Positions 30,022 to 39,517 are shown, counted from the stretch's first letter. The stretch is 64,000 bases of DNA from Ga0077555 sp041397775 (GCA_041397775.1 JAWKWB010000006.1:372001-436000), one strand, 5' to 3'. A program made the numbers and translations. The notes: generated by a model not told the origin, from the sequence alone.

Positions 30022-30963
30022 TCAGTAGCGGATCCTCGGGTCGATCAGTGTGTAGGTCAGGTCCACCAGGAGGTTGACGAGCACGTAGACGCCCGAAAAA
30101 AGCAGCGTCACGCCCTGGATGATCGGGTAATCCCGCTGCTGGATCGCATCGACGACGAGACGGCCGATGCCCGGGATATTGAAGACCGTCTCGGTGATCA
30201 CGACGCCGCCGATCAGCAGGGCCACGCCGATGCCGATGACCGTCACGATGGGCACGCCCGCATTCTTGAGGCCGTGCTTCAGCAGCATCGGTGCGGTGGC
30301 TACACCCTTGGCGCGGGCCGTGCGCATGTAGTCCTCGGCCAGCACGTCGAGCATGGTCGTGCGCGTGATGCGCGCGATGAGCGCGACGTAGGCGAGCCCC
30401 AGCGCGATCGACGGCAACACGAGATGGCGCGCCCACGCCACGAGGCCCTCGGAGATCGGCGTATAGCCCTGCACCGGCAGCCACCGCAGCTGGATCGAGA
30501 AGACGTAGATCAGCAGGTACCCGACCACGAACACCGGCACGGAAAAGCTGACGACGGAGAGCACCATGACGAGGCGATCGATCCAGGTGCCGGCCTGCCA
30601 GGCGGCGAGAACGCCAAACGTCACGGCAATCGTGACAGCCAGCAGCAGCGTCGTCAGCGCCAGCGAGACCGTCGGCTCGACACGCTGGCCGATGAGCTTC
30701 GTGACCGGCTCGTGCGAGAAGATGGAGACGCCCAGGTCGCCGCGAGAGACGCCGCCGATCCAGCGGACGAACTGCACGGGCAAGGGATCGTCCAGCCCGA
30801 GACGCTTGCGCACCGCGTCGATCTGCTCGGCCGTGGCGTTGTCGCCGACGATGATCGCCGCCGGGTCGCCCGGCGACAAATGCAGCAGCAGGAAAATGAA
30901 GACCGCCACGATCGCCATAACGATCACGGTCGAGGCCAGGCGTCGAATAATGAAACCGATCAT
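30022..30963 (-). CDS. Peptide ABC transporter permease DppB/OppB
   Basis: This is the first permease subunit, 313 residues. It has the standard N-terminal helix (MIGFIIRRLASTVIVMAIVAVFIF), the periplasmic loop SPGDPAAIIVG with RKRLGLDDPLPVQF, and five further helices. The EAA loop is RTARAKGVATAPMLLKHGLKNAG, and the typical end is DLTYTLIDPRIRY. The ATG at 30963 starts the first helix; longer in-frame extensions are not family-like. It is translated 98 bp after the binding-protein gene and is followed immediately by dppC. Confidence 0.95.
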   Translation of the reverse strand: MIGFIIRRLASTVIVMAIVAVFIFLLLHLSPGDPAAIIVGDNATAEQIDAVRKRLGLDDPLPVQFVRWIGGVSRGDLGVSIFSHEPVTKLIGQRVEPTVSLALTTLLLAVTIAVTFGVLAAWQAGTWIDRLVMVLSVVSFSVPVFVVGYLLIYVFSIQLRWLPVQGYTPISEGLVAWARHLVLPSIALGLAYVALIARITRTTMLDVLAEDYMRTARAKGVATAPMLLKHGLKNAGVPIVTVIGIGVALLIGGVVITETVFNIPGIGRLVVDAIQQRDYPIIQGVTLLFSGVYVLVNLLVDLTYTLIDPRIRY

Positions 30964-31060
30964 GGGCGCGCGCGTTCTCGGCCAGGTCTGGCGTGACACC
31001 CGCCGTGGCAACGGCGGGCATCGCGTGGTTCAGAGATCAACAACCAGCGCCGGCCGCCGC

Positions 31061-32665
31061 TCACGTCTTCTCCACATTCCAGAACGGGACGTGGGCAGGC
31101 ACGGGGATGAAGCCTTTCAAAGTCGACCGCATGGCAACGGGCGGCGCCCACTGTCCAAGGAGGGCCATCGGCACGTAGTTCCAGGCGTTGTCCTGGAGCT
31201 TGCGCGCGATGGCCTTGCGCTCGTCGACCGTCGCCGCCATGGCCCACTGGTCACGCAGCTTTTCGTGCATGTCGTCCTTGGGCCAGCCGAACCACCCCTT
31301 CTCGCCGTTGGCCGTATGCGCGACGAAGCCGATGGGATTGTCGAAGCCTTCGCCCGATCCCCAGGTGATGAAGATGTTCCATCCACCCTCGGCAGGCGGC
31401 TTCTTGACGGCACGCCGCGTCACGACAGCGCCCCAGTCCGACGCGGCGAGCTGCGCGTTGACGCCGGCTTCCTTCAGCCATTGCGCGACGAGCAACGCGG
31501 CGTTGTTCATGAAGGAGATGTTGGTCGCCTGGAGGATCGTTACCGGACGTCCGTCGTAGCCGGCCTTCTTGAACAGCTCCTTGGCCTTGGCGATGTTCTG
31601 GCCGCCCTTGAACCAGTCCGTGTTGGCATCGCTCTGCATGAGGCCGGTGCAGCCGAACAACGACGGACAGCCCCGGAAATACTTCGGGTTACCGAAGACG
31701 GCCTTCAGGATGTCTTCCTGCTTGATGAGGTGCAGCATCGCCTGGCGGGCGTGCACGTTGTCGAACGGCGGGTGCAGCCAGTTGAGGCGACACATGCCGA
31801 CGTTGCCGCCCTTGTTGAGCACTTCGAGGTGGATGCTCTTGTCGCCTTCGAGCTGGTCGAGCAGGTCGATCGGCGGCACTTCATAGAAATCGATTTCGCC
31901 TGCCTTCAAGGCGGCGACGGCCGTCTGCTCGTCGGCCATGTTCTCGATGATGACGCGATCCACCTTGGCGATCTTACCGCCAGAGAAGCCCGAGGCGGCT
32001 TCCTTGCGCGCGACATAATCCGCATTCCTGTCGTAGACATAACGCTGTCCCGACCGGGTCTCGCCGTCGTTGAACTTGAAGGGACCCGAGCCGATCTTGT
32101 TCGTCACCTGCTGGTTGGGATCGGTTTCGGCGTCCTTCTTGCGCATCATGACGGGCAGGTTCGTCTCGAGCTTGCCGAGGGCCTGGAGGACCAACCCATA
32201 GCGCTCCTTCAGAACGATCTGGAAAGTCTTCGCATCCTTGACCGGGGTGTCCTTGACGCGCGCGAACATATGCTGGGCGGCCCCGTCGCGCGCTGCCCAG
32301 CGACGGATCGAGGCGACGCAGTCCGCACTCGTCACGGCCTGGCCGTCGTGGAATTTCAGGCCATCGCGCAGCGTGAACGTATAGGTGAGCTTGTCGTCGG
32401 AAACGCCCCATTTCTCGACCATCTGGGGCTGCACCTGCCGCTTCTCGTCGAGGCCGAACAAGGTGTCGTAGATGAGCAGGCCGTGATTGCCCGTCATGTT
32501 CGCCGTCGTCCAGATCGGATCAAAGACCTTGAGGTCGCCGTGCATCACGGCGCGCACTGTGCGCGCCTTCGTGGGCGCCGATTGTGCGCGCAAGGTTGCG
32601 GGCGCCGACAAGGTCGCTGCTGCGGCCACACTGCCTTTAACGAAGGCGCGACGGGTCGTCCTCAT
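31061..32665 (-). CDS. Peptide ABC transporter substrate-binding protein (SBP_bac_5), Tat-exported
   Basis: This is the periplasmic receptor of the importer, 534 residues. A twin-arginine signal (MRTTRRAFVKGSVAAAATLSAP) indicates folded export through Tat. The mature part follows the family pattern (VFDPIWTTANMTGNHGLLIYDTLFG, LTYTFTLRDGLKFHDGQAVTSADCVASIRRW, GSGPFKF). GGAGGAG lies before the ATG at 32665; the longer open frame upstream is rejected. Binding specificity cannot be read directly. The adjacent dialkylglycine decarboxylase gene suggests unusual amino acids or peptides as cargo (inference). Confidence 0.94.
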   Translation of the reverse strand: MRTTRRAFVKGSVAAAATLSAPATLRAQSAPTKARTVRAVMHGDLKVFDPIWTTANMTGNHGLLIYDTLFGLDEKRQVQPQMVEKWGVSDDKLTYTFTLRDGLKFHDGQAVTSADCVASIRRWAARDGAAQHMFARVKDTPVKDAKTFQIVLKERYGLVLQALGKLETNLPVMMRKKDAETDPNQQVTNKIGSGPFKFNDGETRSGQRYVYDRNADYVARKEAASGFSGGKIAKVDRVIIENMADEQTAVAALKAGEIDFYEVPPIDLLDQLEGDKSIHLEVLNKGGNVGMCRLNWLHPPFDNVHARQAMLHLIKQEDILKAVFGNPKYFRGCPSLFGCTGLMQSDANTDWFKGGQNIAKAKELFKKAGYDGRPVTILQATNISFMNNAALLVAQWLKEAGVNAQLAASDWGAVVTRRAVKKPPAEGGWNIFITWGSGEGFDNPIGFVAHTANGEKGWFGWPKDDMHEKLRDQWAMAATVDERKAIARKLQDNAWNYVPMALLGQWAPPVAMRSTLKGFIPVPAHVPFWNVEKT

Positions 32666-32851
32666 TAGCCTCTCCTCCAAATGCGCAAGCGCGACTGGAA
32701 GCGGCAAGCCGCCTTCGATCGGCCAGCTTTCTTCGTATTTATTCATGCAATGTAGGCATGCGAATTCTGCATCAGCAAGCGCAAAAGACGAACGCCCGGC
32801 GCCTGCATTCCATGCAATGCGTCGTGCAATACCGCTTACGATATTGATCGA

Positions 32852-34156
32852 TCAGAGGCTTTCGCGCAGCGCCTGTTCAAAGATCGTCAGCCCGAGATCG
32901 ATCTCGTCGTCGCTGATCACGATGGGCGGTGCGATGCGGAAAACGCCCCAGCCGCCACGCACGACGCTGGTCGACATGCCAAGCTCCAGGCAACGGCTCA
33001 TGATGTTGCCGGCGAGCTCGGGGGCCGGCTCCCGGGTATGGCGATCCTTCACCATCTCGACGCCCATCAACAGCCCGCGCCCGCGCACGTCGCCAATCAC
33101 CTCGTAGCGCTGCATCAATGCCTCGAAGCCCTGCCGCAGCCGCGCGCCGGCGCCCCGTGCGCGATCGGCGAGCTTGTCGCGCAGGATGATCTCGACGACC
33201 TTCAGGCCGACGGCCGCCGGGAGCGGATCGGATGCGTGCGTGGTGTAGAAGTTGAACCCACGCTCATAGCACCGTTCCTCGATTTCGGGCGTGGTGAGGA
33301 CCGCGGACAACGCCAGGCCCGCACCGAGTGTCTTGGACAGGGTGACGATATCGGGAACGAGGCCGTCGTGCTCGCAGTCGAACATGCGGCCGGTGCGGCC
33401 GAGCCCCGTCTGCGCCTCGTCGACAATGACGAGCATGCCGCGCTCGCGCGCTCGTGCGGCGACCTCGCGGAGATAGCCCTGCGGGGGCACGATGACGCCG
33501 CCCGACGACAAGATCGGCTCGACGATCAGAGCCGCCGCGTTGCCGCTCGACTGGCGATCGAACAACTCGAAGCCGTAGTCCAATTCGCCGAGCCAGTCGT
33601 AGTTGTCGCCCTTCATGAAGCGCGGGCGATAGGGCGTTGGTGCGGACAGCACGAAGGAGCCCGGGACGGCTGGCCCATGGCCGTGGCGGCTGGCATTGTA
33701 GGTGGCGGAGGCCGCCCCTTGCGTGACGCCGTGCCAGGAACGCGACAGCCCCAGCACCTCGAAACCGCCGGTTGCCGTTCGCGCCATGCGCAGCGCCGCC
33801 TCGTTGGCCTCGCCGCCGGTCGACAGCAGCATGACGCGCTCGAGGCTGCCCGGTGCGATGCGCGCCAGCGCCTCGGCCAGGTCGATCACCTCGCGCGACA
33901 GGAGCTGGCTGTAGAGATGAACGAGTTCGCCGGCCTGCTCGCGGATGACGGCGGTGATCTCGGGATGGCTGTGGCCGAGGATGGCGCTCATCTGGCCGGA
34001 GGCGAAATCGAGCAGCTTTCGGCCATCGGTGGTGGTCATGAAGGCCCCGCTGGCCTTCTCGATGATCGCGGATTGGAAGCTGTGGCCGTAGCGCACGAGA
34101 TGACGGTTGGCGCGCCTCCACAGCGCCGCCTCAGCTGATTCCGCTTCGCCGCTCAT
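32852..34156 (-). CDS. 2,2-dialkylglycine decarboxylase (PLP-dependent, class III aminotransferase fold)
   Basis: This is a 434-residue PLP enzyme expected to decarboxylate 2,2-dialkylglycines such as 2-aminoisobutyrate and then transaminate with pyruvate. It closely resembles the Burkholderia cepacia enzyme as I recall it. The resemblance covers the start (LVRYGHSFQSAIIEKASG), Gln55-Met56 in DFASGQMSA, SWHGVTQGAASATY, the Asp of VIVDEAQTGLGRTG, Schiff-base Lys275 in TLSKTLGAG and Arg407 in GVFRIAPP. The Gln and Lys positions keep a constant +3 offset from the published residues 52 and 272; the Arg falls one after the published 406 because of a local two-residue deletion. A generic class III aminotransferase remains possible. 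It lies between the dpp operon and a sugar-kinase gene, all on the minus strand. Confidence 0.8.
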   Translation of the reverse strand: MSGEAESAEAALWRRANRHLVRYGHSFQSAIIEKASGAFMTTTDGRKLLDFASGQMSAILGHSHPEITAVIREQAGELVHLYSQLLSREVIDLAEALARIAPGSLERVMLLSTGGEANEAALRMARTATGGFEVLGLSRSWHGVTQGAASATYNASRHGHGPAVPGSFVLSAPTPYRPRFMKGDNYDWLGELDYGFELFDRQSSGNAAALIVEPILSSGGVIVPPQGYLREVAARARERGMLVIVDEAQTGLGRTGRMFDCEHDGLVPDIVTLSKTLGAGLALSAVLTTPEIEERCYERGFNFYTTHASDPLPAAVGLKVVEIILRDKLADRARGAGARLRQGFEALMQRYEVIGDVRGRGLLMGVEMVKDRHTREPAPELAGNIMSRCLELGMSTSVVRGGWGVFRIAPPIVISDDEIDLGLTIFEQALRESL

Positions 34157-34191
34157 CGCTATCGTCCCCTGCTGCCGCTCGCGCCGTCATG

Positions 34192-34224
34192 CCGCGCGGC
34201 CGGCAGGGTGTACCTGCCGCGCGG
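34192..34224 (-). terminator. GC-rich hairpin between PfkB kinase and decarboxylase genes
   Basis: The inner stem GGCAGG (34202-34207) pairs with CCTGCC (34213-34218) around a 5-nt loop. The outer CCGCGC (34192-34197) pairs with GCGCGG (34219-34224) across a 4-nt bulge. There is no T-run. It may uncouple the two minus-strand genes, which are 104 bp apart. Confidence 0.4.
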
Positions 34225-34260
34225 CGGGGTCAATCGGGCAACACGTCATTCGGCAACACG

Positions 34261-35355
34261 TCATAACGCCCACGTCATGATGGGGAGTTCTGCCGCACGC
34301 GCGGCCCGTGCCGCGTCGAGTGCGGCGCGGTTCATGAGACCGGTTTGCGTATCGACATTGGCCACCACGGCAGCGGCGTTGAGGGAAGCCGCCTGCATCG
34401 CGACCTCGATCGAGGCTCCCTCGGCCAGATGACAGGCGAGCGTCGACACGAAGGCATCCCCGGCGCCGGCCGTGCCGGCGACCTTCGTCTTGACCGTCGG
34501 GCAGAAGTAGATGCGGTCGCGGCTGGCGAGATAGGCACCGGCCGCGCCGTCCGTCACCAGGACATGGCCGAGGCCCATGCGGATAAGGCCTTGCAGGAGC
34601 GTCCTGAGCGAAATCGTATAGCCGCCCGATGCGAGCCCGTGACGGGCCAGCGGGGTCTGCGGCTCGTTGCCCGACGTATCGAGAGGCACAGTGCTTTCGC
34701 CGAATGCAGCGACGAGGCTCGGCACCAGTGCCGCCGCCTCGGTGCGGTTGACGCTCAGGACGTCGATGCGATCGAACAGGTTCTCCATCTCCAGCGTGCG
34801 GCTCGAGAGCTGGCGGATGCCGGGGTTGGTCGAGACGAAGGCGCCGGCAGCCTTCGCCTTGGTCACGATTTCGCCGAAGCAGTCGGCCGACTTGTTCGAC
34901 AGTCCCGACACGTGGACCAGATCGACATTGAAGGCGTCTGGCTTCAAATCCGCGGACTCGAGCAGCGTATTGGCGCCGCGGAACGTGAAGATCGCCGCAT
35001 TGCGCTCGTGCGAGGAGACGAGGACCGAAGCTCCGGTCGCCGCGCGCGGGTCGCGTTTCGCCCAGCGCGTGGAAATGCCCTCCTGCATCAGTTGCGTGAG
35101 GAGCGATTCCGCGCGCTGATCGCGCCCGAGGACGACCAGCGTCGCGACATCATGGCCGAGACGCGCCATCGATACCGCGGTGTTGACCGCGCCGCCGCCG
35201 CAATGGGTCGAGATTTCGAGCGCTTCCGTCTTCAGGCCCTCGGCCAGCAGCAGATAGGACGTTTCGGCATTGAGCATGGACATCCGCTCGATGCGGTTGG
35301 ATTCGATGATGGCGATCGTGTCGATCATGGCGCTGCCGATCGTGAGCGTCTTCAT
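34261..35355 (-). CDS. PfkB-family carbohydrate kinase
   Basis: This is a ribokinase-fold sugar or nucleoside kinase, 364 residues. It has an N-terminal TIGSAMIDTIA, the glycine pair region THCGGGAVNTAVSMARLG (PfkB signature 1) and the C-terminal AGTAGAGDAFVSTLACHLAEG (signature 2, with catalytic Asp and anion hole). AAAGGAG precedes the ATG. It is about 100 residues longer than minimal PfkB enzymes in the middle. It is divergent from the otsB operon, with a shared 217-bp promoter region, so a trehalose or other sugar substrate is a reasonable guess, not a demonstrated one. Confidence 0.88.
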   Translation of the reverse strand: MKTLTIGSAMIDTIAIIESNRIERMSMLNAETSYLLLAEGLKTEALEISTHCGGGAVNTAVSMARLGHDVATLVVLGRDQRAESLLTQLMQEGISTRWAKRDPRAATGASVLVSSHERNAAIFTFRGANTLLESADLKPDAFNVDLVHVSGLSNKSADCFGEIVTKAKAAGAFVSTNPGIRQLSSRTLEMENLFDRIDVLSVNRTEAAALVPSLVAAFGESTVPLDTSGNEPQTPLARHGLASGGYTISLRTLLQGLIRMGLGHVLVTDGAAGAYLASRDRIYFCPTVKTKVAGTAGAGDAFVSTLACHLAEGASIEVAMQAASLNAAAVVANVDTQTGLMNRAALDAARAARAAELPIMTWAL

Positions 35356-35572
35356 GCGTCACTCCTTTCATCACCGCGCGAACCGGGCGGGGCATCTTCG
35401 GTTTGCATCGCAGCATAGAGGCGCTAGACTATCCCCTATACCTTTGTGCAATGCTGCGTTGCGACGCACATGCGCGCATATCACCGATCCCAGCGGTTCG
35501 ATACCCGCCTGCCCGCCTCGTGTCGCGGGCAATGAACGGCAATGCCATTGGCAAACCGACGAGGAGGACGAC

Positions 35573-36340
35573 ATCCCGGATCTCGTACTGCCGCCCATAC
35601 CAGACAGCCCCCGATCCATCGCATTCTTTCTCGATTTCGACGGCACGCTCGTAGACATCGCCGACCGGCCGGAGGCCGTCAACGTGTCGGATGCCACACG
35701 GAGCATCCTGGAGACTTTGCGTGCCCAGACGCAAGGTGCCGTAGCGATCGTGACGGGGCGCGACATCCACACGATCGACGATTTCCTGAGCCCACTTCGC
35801 TTGCCCGTCGCCGGTGTCCACGGGCTGACGCGGCGCGATGCCAACGGGCATGTCCACGCCAACGACGCGCACATCGCAACCCTGGAACGGGTGCATGCCT
35901 TGGTCACCCGGCAGATTGAGCGCGAGACCGGCCTCTTCATCGAACGCAAGACGGCTTCACTGGCGCTGCATTATCGCGCGCGACCGGATCTGGCGGCGAT
36001 GTGTGCCGATCTCATGGACGATGCGCTCGCGCAGGCGGAAGGTCTCGTCCTCAGACGCGGCAAGATGGTTCTCGAGCTGACCGGAGGGCATGCCAGCAAA
36101 GGCACGGCAATCGCCGCGTTCGCCGACGAGCCTCCGTTCGCGGGGCGAACACCGATATTCGCCGGCGACGACGTGACCGACGAGGACGGCTTCATCGCGA
36201 TCAATGCACTTCAAGGACTTTCGATCAAAGTCGGGGCCGGAGCAACCGCAGCGCGTTTTCGAGCCACGGGAACAGGCGAGCTTCTGGCGTGGTTGCGGGC
36301 GACGGCCGAGAGCTGGGGGAGACAAGAACGACATGACTGA
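35573..36340 (+). CDS. otsB: Trehalose-6-phosphate phosphatase, apparent ATC start
   Basis: This HAD-superfamily enzyme converts trehalose 6-phosphate to trehalose. Motif I is FFLDFDGTLVDIADRPEAV and motif II lies in AIVTGRDIHTIDDFL. The trehalose-phosphatase blocks are GVHGLTRR, ERKTASLALHYRARP, GKMVLELTGGHASKGTAI and FAGDDVTDEDGF. The 255-residue length is normal. No ATG, GTG or TTG exists in this frame between base 35360 and motif I. However, AGGAGG (35562-35567) is followed after five bases by ATC CCG GAT CTC, exactly where homologues begin. Either the gene uses the rare ATC start or one base is wrong. Its stop overlaps the next start by 8 bp. Confidence 0.88.
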   Translation: MPDLVLPPIPDSPRSIAFFLDFDGTLVDIADRPEAVNVSDATRSILETLRAQTQGAVAIVTGRDIHTIDDFLSPLRLPVAGVHGLTRRDANGHVHANDAHIATLERVHALVTRQIERETGLFIERKTASLALHYRARPDLAAMCADLMDDALAQAEGLVLRRGKMVLELTGGHASKGTAIAAFADEPPFAGRTPIFAGDDVTDEDGFIAINALQGLSIKVGAGATAARFRATGTGELLAWLRATAESWGRQERHD

Positions 36341-38129
36341 GGAACGCCAATCGCTCGACCTCGCGATGATCGGGAACTGCTGCATCAGCGCGCTCATCGA
36401 CAGCCATGGCCGCATCGTCTGGGGCTGCTTTCCCCGCTTCGACGGAGATCCCGTGTTCCATTCGCTGTTGGGAACGCCCAAGGGGGGCACCGACGGCGGC
36501 ATCTTCGAAGTGACGCTGGAGGATTTGCGCGCGACGCGGCAATCCTACATCGAGAATACCGCGGTGGTGCGCACGATCCTGGACGGGGCGACCGGCTCGA
36601 TCGAGATCATCGACTTCGCGCCCCGCTTCAAGTGGCGCGAGCGGAGTTTCCGGCCGCAGATGCTCGTGCGCCGCATTCGCCCGCTCAGTGGCAGCCCGCG
36701 CATCTGCATCCGCATGAAGCCGCGGTGCGACTATGGGCGAACGGCGCCGTCCGTATCCACCGGCTCCAATCACATCCGCTACATCAGCGAGTGCCTGTCT
36801 CTTCGCCTGACGACGGATGCCCCCACCGACTACATCGTGGGCGAGGTGCCCTTCATCCTCGATGCCCCCATCGACCTGATCCTGGGGCCCGACGAAACGC
36901 TTTCGGGCGGCGTTGCGGAGACGGCACGGGATTTCGAAGAACGCACGATCGACTACTGGCGCGACTGGGTGCACCGGCTCGCGCTTCCCGTCGAATGGCA
37001 GGAGGCGGTGATCCGGGCCGCCGTCACGCTCAAGATGTGCAGCTACGAGCCGACGGGCGCGATCGTCGCCGCCATGACGTCGAGCATTCCCGAAGCCGCC
37101 AATTCCGGCCGCAACTGGGACTACCGGTTCTGCTGGATCCGGGACGCCTTCTTCGTCGTGCGCGCGCTCAACTCGCTCGCTGCCGTGCGCACGATGGAGC
37201 ACTATTTCCGCTGGCTCATCAACGTCGTTGCGGCATCCAGCGACGGGCATATCCAGCCCGTCTACGGCATCGGCCTCGAAGCCAGGCTCGACGAGCGTGT
37301 CATCTCGGAGTTGCCGGGCTATCGTGGCATGGGTCCGGTTCGGGCCGGCAACCAGGCGTTCGTGCAGCATCAACACGACACCTACGGCAACATCATCCTG
37401 GGCGGCTCGCAGGCGTTCTTCGACAAGCGCCTCTACATGAGCGCCGGCGAGAAGGAATTCGAGCGCCTCGAGACCATCGGCGAACGCGCCTACCACCTTT
37501 ACGACAAGCCGGATGCGGGTATCTGGGAGCTGAGAACGCGCATGCGCCCGCATACGTCATCGGCCGTCATGAGCTGGGCGGGATGCGACCGGCTGGCCAA
37601 GATCGCCGATCACCTGGGCCTCGCGCCACGTGCCGTCCTCTGGCGCGAGCGCGCCAACGAGATCAGGACGACGGTCTTCGCGCGCTCCTGGTCGAAGACG
37701 CGACAGGCCTTCGTGGAAAGCTTCGACGGCACGCACCTGGATGCCAGCGTTCTCCTGATGAGCGAGGTCGGCATGGTGGAGCCGAGCGATCCGCGCTTCA
37801 TCGCGACGGTCGAGCGCATCGAGCAGGTGCTCGGGCGCGGTCCCTTCATGATGCGCTACGAGGAGGCCGACGACTTCGGGGCACCCGAGACGGCCTTCAA
37901 CGTCTGCGCCTTCTGGCGGCTCGACGCGCTGGCGCGTATCGGGCGAAAGGACGAGGCCCGCGAGATCTTCCAGGCTTTGCTCGACGCCCGCAATCCGATC
38001 GGGCTCATGTCGGAGGATACGGACGCCAAGACCGGCGAAGCCTGGGGGAATTTCCCGCAAACCTATTCCATGGTCGGCATCATCAACGGTGCAACGCGAC
38101 TTTCGAAGAGCTGGGAGGCCACCGTATGA
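36333..38129 (+). CDS. GH15 family glycoside hydrolase (glucoamylase/trehalase-like)
   Basis: This is a 598-residue (alpha/alpha)6-toroid hydrolase of the bacterial GH15 type. It has an N-terminal beta-sandwich (MIGNCCISALIDSHGRIVWGCFPRFDGDPVF) and a catalytic domain. Family blocks in the catalytic domain are NSGRNWDYRFCWIRDAFF, PETAFNVCAFWRLDALARIG and GNFPQTYSMVGIING. GH15 includes actinobacterial trehalases that need phosphate and Mg. Wedged inside the ots operon with overlapping starts on both sides (ATGACTGA with otsB, ATGA with otsA), a trehalase role is the natural inference. Glucoamylase activity on short maltodextrins is the alternative. No signal peptide, so it acts in the cytoplasm. 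Confidence 0.88.
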   Translation: MTEERQSLDLAMIGNCCISALIDSHGRIVWGCFPRFDGDPVFHSLLGTPKGGTDGGIFEVTLEDLRATRQSYIENTAVVRTILDGATGSIEIIDFAPRFKWRERSFRPQMLVRRIRPLSGSPRICIRMKPRCDYGRTAPSVSTGSNHIRYISECLSLRLTTDAPTDYIVGEVPFILDAPIDLILGPDETLSGGVAETARDFEERTIDYWRDWVHRLALPVEWQEAVIRAAVTLKMCSYEPTGAIVAAMTSSIPEAANSGRNWDYRFCWIRDAFFVVRALNSLAAVRTMEHYFRWLINVVAASSDGHIQPVYGIGLEARLDERVISELPGYRGMGPVRAGNQAFVQHQHDTYGNIILGGSQAFFDKRLYMSAGEKEFERLETIGERAYHLYDKPDAGIWELRTRMRPHTSSAVMSWAGCDRLAKIADHLGLAPRAVLWRERANEIRTTVFARSWSKTRQAFVESFDGTHLDASVLLMSEVGMVEPSDPRFIATVERIEQVLGRGPFMMRYEEADDFGAPETAFNVCAFWRLDALARIGRKDEAREIFQALLDARNPIGLMSEDTDAKTGEAWGNFPQTYSMVGIINGATRLSKSWEATV

Positions 38130-39517
38130 GCCGCTTGATCGTCGCTTCGAACAGGGTCGCGGATATCGAGAAGGCCGTGCAGTCGGGCGGGCTCGCCATC
38201 GCCATCGGCGATGCGTTGCAGCGTGGCCGCGGTCTCTGGTTCGGCTGGGACGGCACCACCATCGACGACGACCAGATCGGCAACGGCATCCGCATTGCGC
38301 AGCAGGGCAACATGCGGACGGCGACAGTCCCCCTGACCAAGCGCGATTACATGGAGTACTACCTGGGCTTTGCCAACAAGGTCCTGTGGCCGATCTTCCA
38401 TTACCGGCTCGACCTGAGCGTCTTCGATTCCACGTTCATCGAGGGCTACAAGCGCGTCAACCTGCGCATGGCGCAACAACTCGCCGCGCTGCTGGAGCCC
38501 GACGACGTCGTATGGATCCACGACTACCACCTGATCCCGCTTGCCCAAGGACTGCGCGGGCAGGGCGTCGAGCAGCATGTCGGCTTCTTCCTGCACATCC
38601 CGTTTCCGCCCCCCGATATCTTCCAGGCCGTACCCGAGCACGAATGGCTGGCGCAGTGCCTGTTCTCCTATGACGTCGTGGGGTTCCAGACGTCTCTGGA
38701 TGCGGCGAACTTCGTGCGCTTCGTGGTCGAGCACGCGGGCGGCGAGGCCCTTCCCGGCGACCGCCTGAGAGCCTTCGGCCGCGTGATCACGGCACGGGCA
38801 TTTCCGATCGGGATCGATGCGGATGCCGTCCACCAGATGTCGCATACGCCGGAAGCGGACGCCCACATCGCCCGCCTGCAGCGACGCAGCATGGCCAATC
38901 TCTTCATCATGGGCGTCGACCGGCTCGACTATACGAAGGGCCTGCCGGAGCGCATGCGCGCCTTCCGGCGACTTCTCGAGTTGCATCAGGAAATGCGCAA
39001 GACCGTGACGCTGATGCAGATCGCACCACCGACGCGCGAAGAAGTGGAAGCCTATACGGACATCCGGCAGGAGTTGGAGGGGCTTTCGGGCGCGATCAAC
39101 GGCGAGTACGGCGATTTCGACTGGACGCCGGTCCGCTACATTCACCGCGCCATTCCGCGGCCGACACTGGCGGCCCTGTTCCGGGGCAGCCACGTCGGCC
39201 TGGTGACACCGCTGCGCGACGGCATGAACCTCGTGGCCAAGGAATACGTCGCGTCCCAGGACGAGGAAAATCCGGGCGTGCTGGTGCTGTCGCGGTTTGC
39301 CGGCGCTGCGGAGGATCTGCAGGAAGCCATCATCGTCAACCCATTCGATGCCGACGAAGTGGCGCAGGCCCTGCACCAGGGATTGACGATGCCCCTCGAG
39401 GAGCGACGGGAGCGCTATAGTGCGCTCATGAAGCGCGTGCGCGAGAACGACGTGACGCGCTGGCGCGAGACGTTCCTGAAGGCCCTTTCTGCGACCAAGC
39501 GGGAGGAGACGTCGTGA
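38126..39517 (+). CDS. otsA: Trehalose-6-phosphate synthase (GT20)
   Basis: This enzyme joins UDP-glucose and glucose 6-phosphate. The product is 463 residues, the usual length. Diagnostic blocks are LIVASNRVA, VWIHDYHLIPLAQGLR, GFFLHIPFPPPDIF, VDRLDYTKGLPERMRAF and TPLRDGMNLVAKEYVASQ. The glycine-rich N-terminal loop (KAVQSGGLA) is present, with the UDP-binding Arg/Lys pair in DRLDYTKG. The ATG at 38126 shares ATGA with the stop of the GH15 gene, so translation is probably coupled. Confidence 0.97.
   Translation: MSRLIVASNRVADIEKAVQSGGLAIAIGDALQRGRGLWFGWDGTTIDDDQIGNGIRIAQQGNMRTATVPLTKRDYMEYYLGFANKVLWPIFHYRLDLSVFDSTFIEGYKRVNLRMAQQLAALLEPDDVVWIHDYHLIPLAQGLRGQGVEQHVGFFLHIPFPPPDIFQAVPEHEWLAQCLFSYDVVGFQTSLDAANFVRFVVEHAGGEALPGDRLRAFGRVITARAFPIGIDADAVHQMSHTPEADAHIARLQRRSMANLFIMGVDRLDYTKGLPERMRAFRRLLELHQEMRKTVTLMQIAPPTREEVEAYTDIRQELEGLSGAINGEYGDFDWTPVRYIHRAIPRPTLAALFRGSHVGLVTPLRDGMNLVAKEYVASQDEENPGVLVLSRFAGAAEDLQEAIIVNPFDADEVAQALHQGLTMPLEERRERYSALMKRVRENDVTRWRETFLKALSATKREETS

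Noticed and set aside
34231..34265. Short direct repeat (cggcaacacgtcat twice) at the end of the PfkB gene
   Set aside because: Only 13 bp twice, next to a stop codon; too short to support a mobile-element or attachment-site call.
35270..35572. N-terminal extension of otsB starting at 35270
   Set aside because: The added 100 residues run through the pfkB start region and promoter, have no similarity to phosphatases and would ignore the strong Shine-Dalgarno before 35573.
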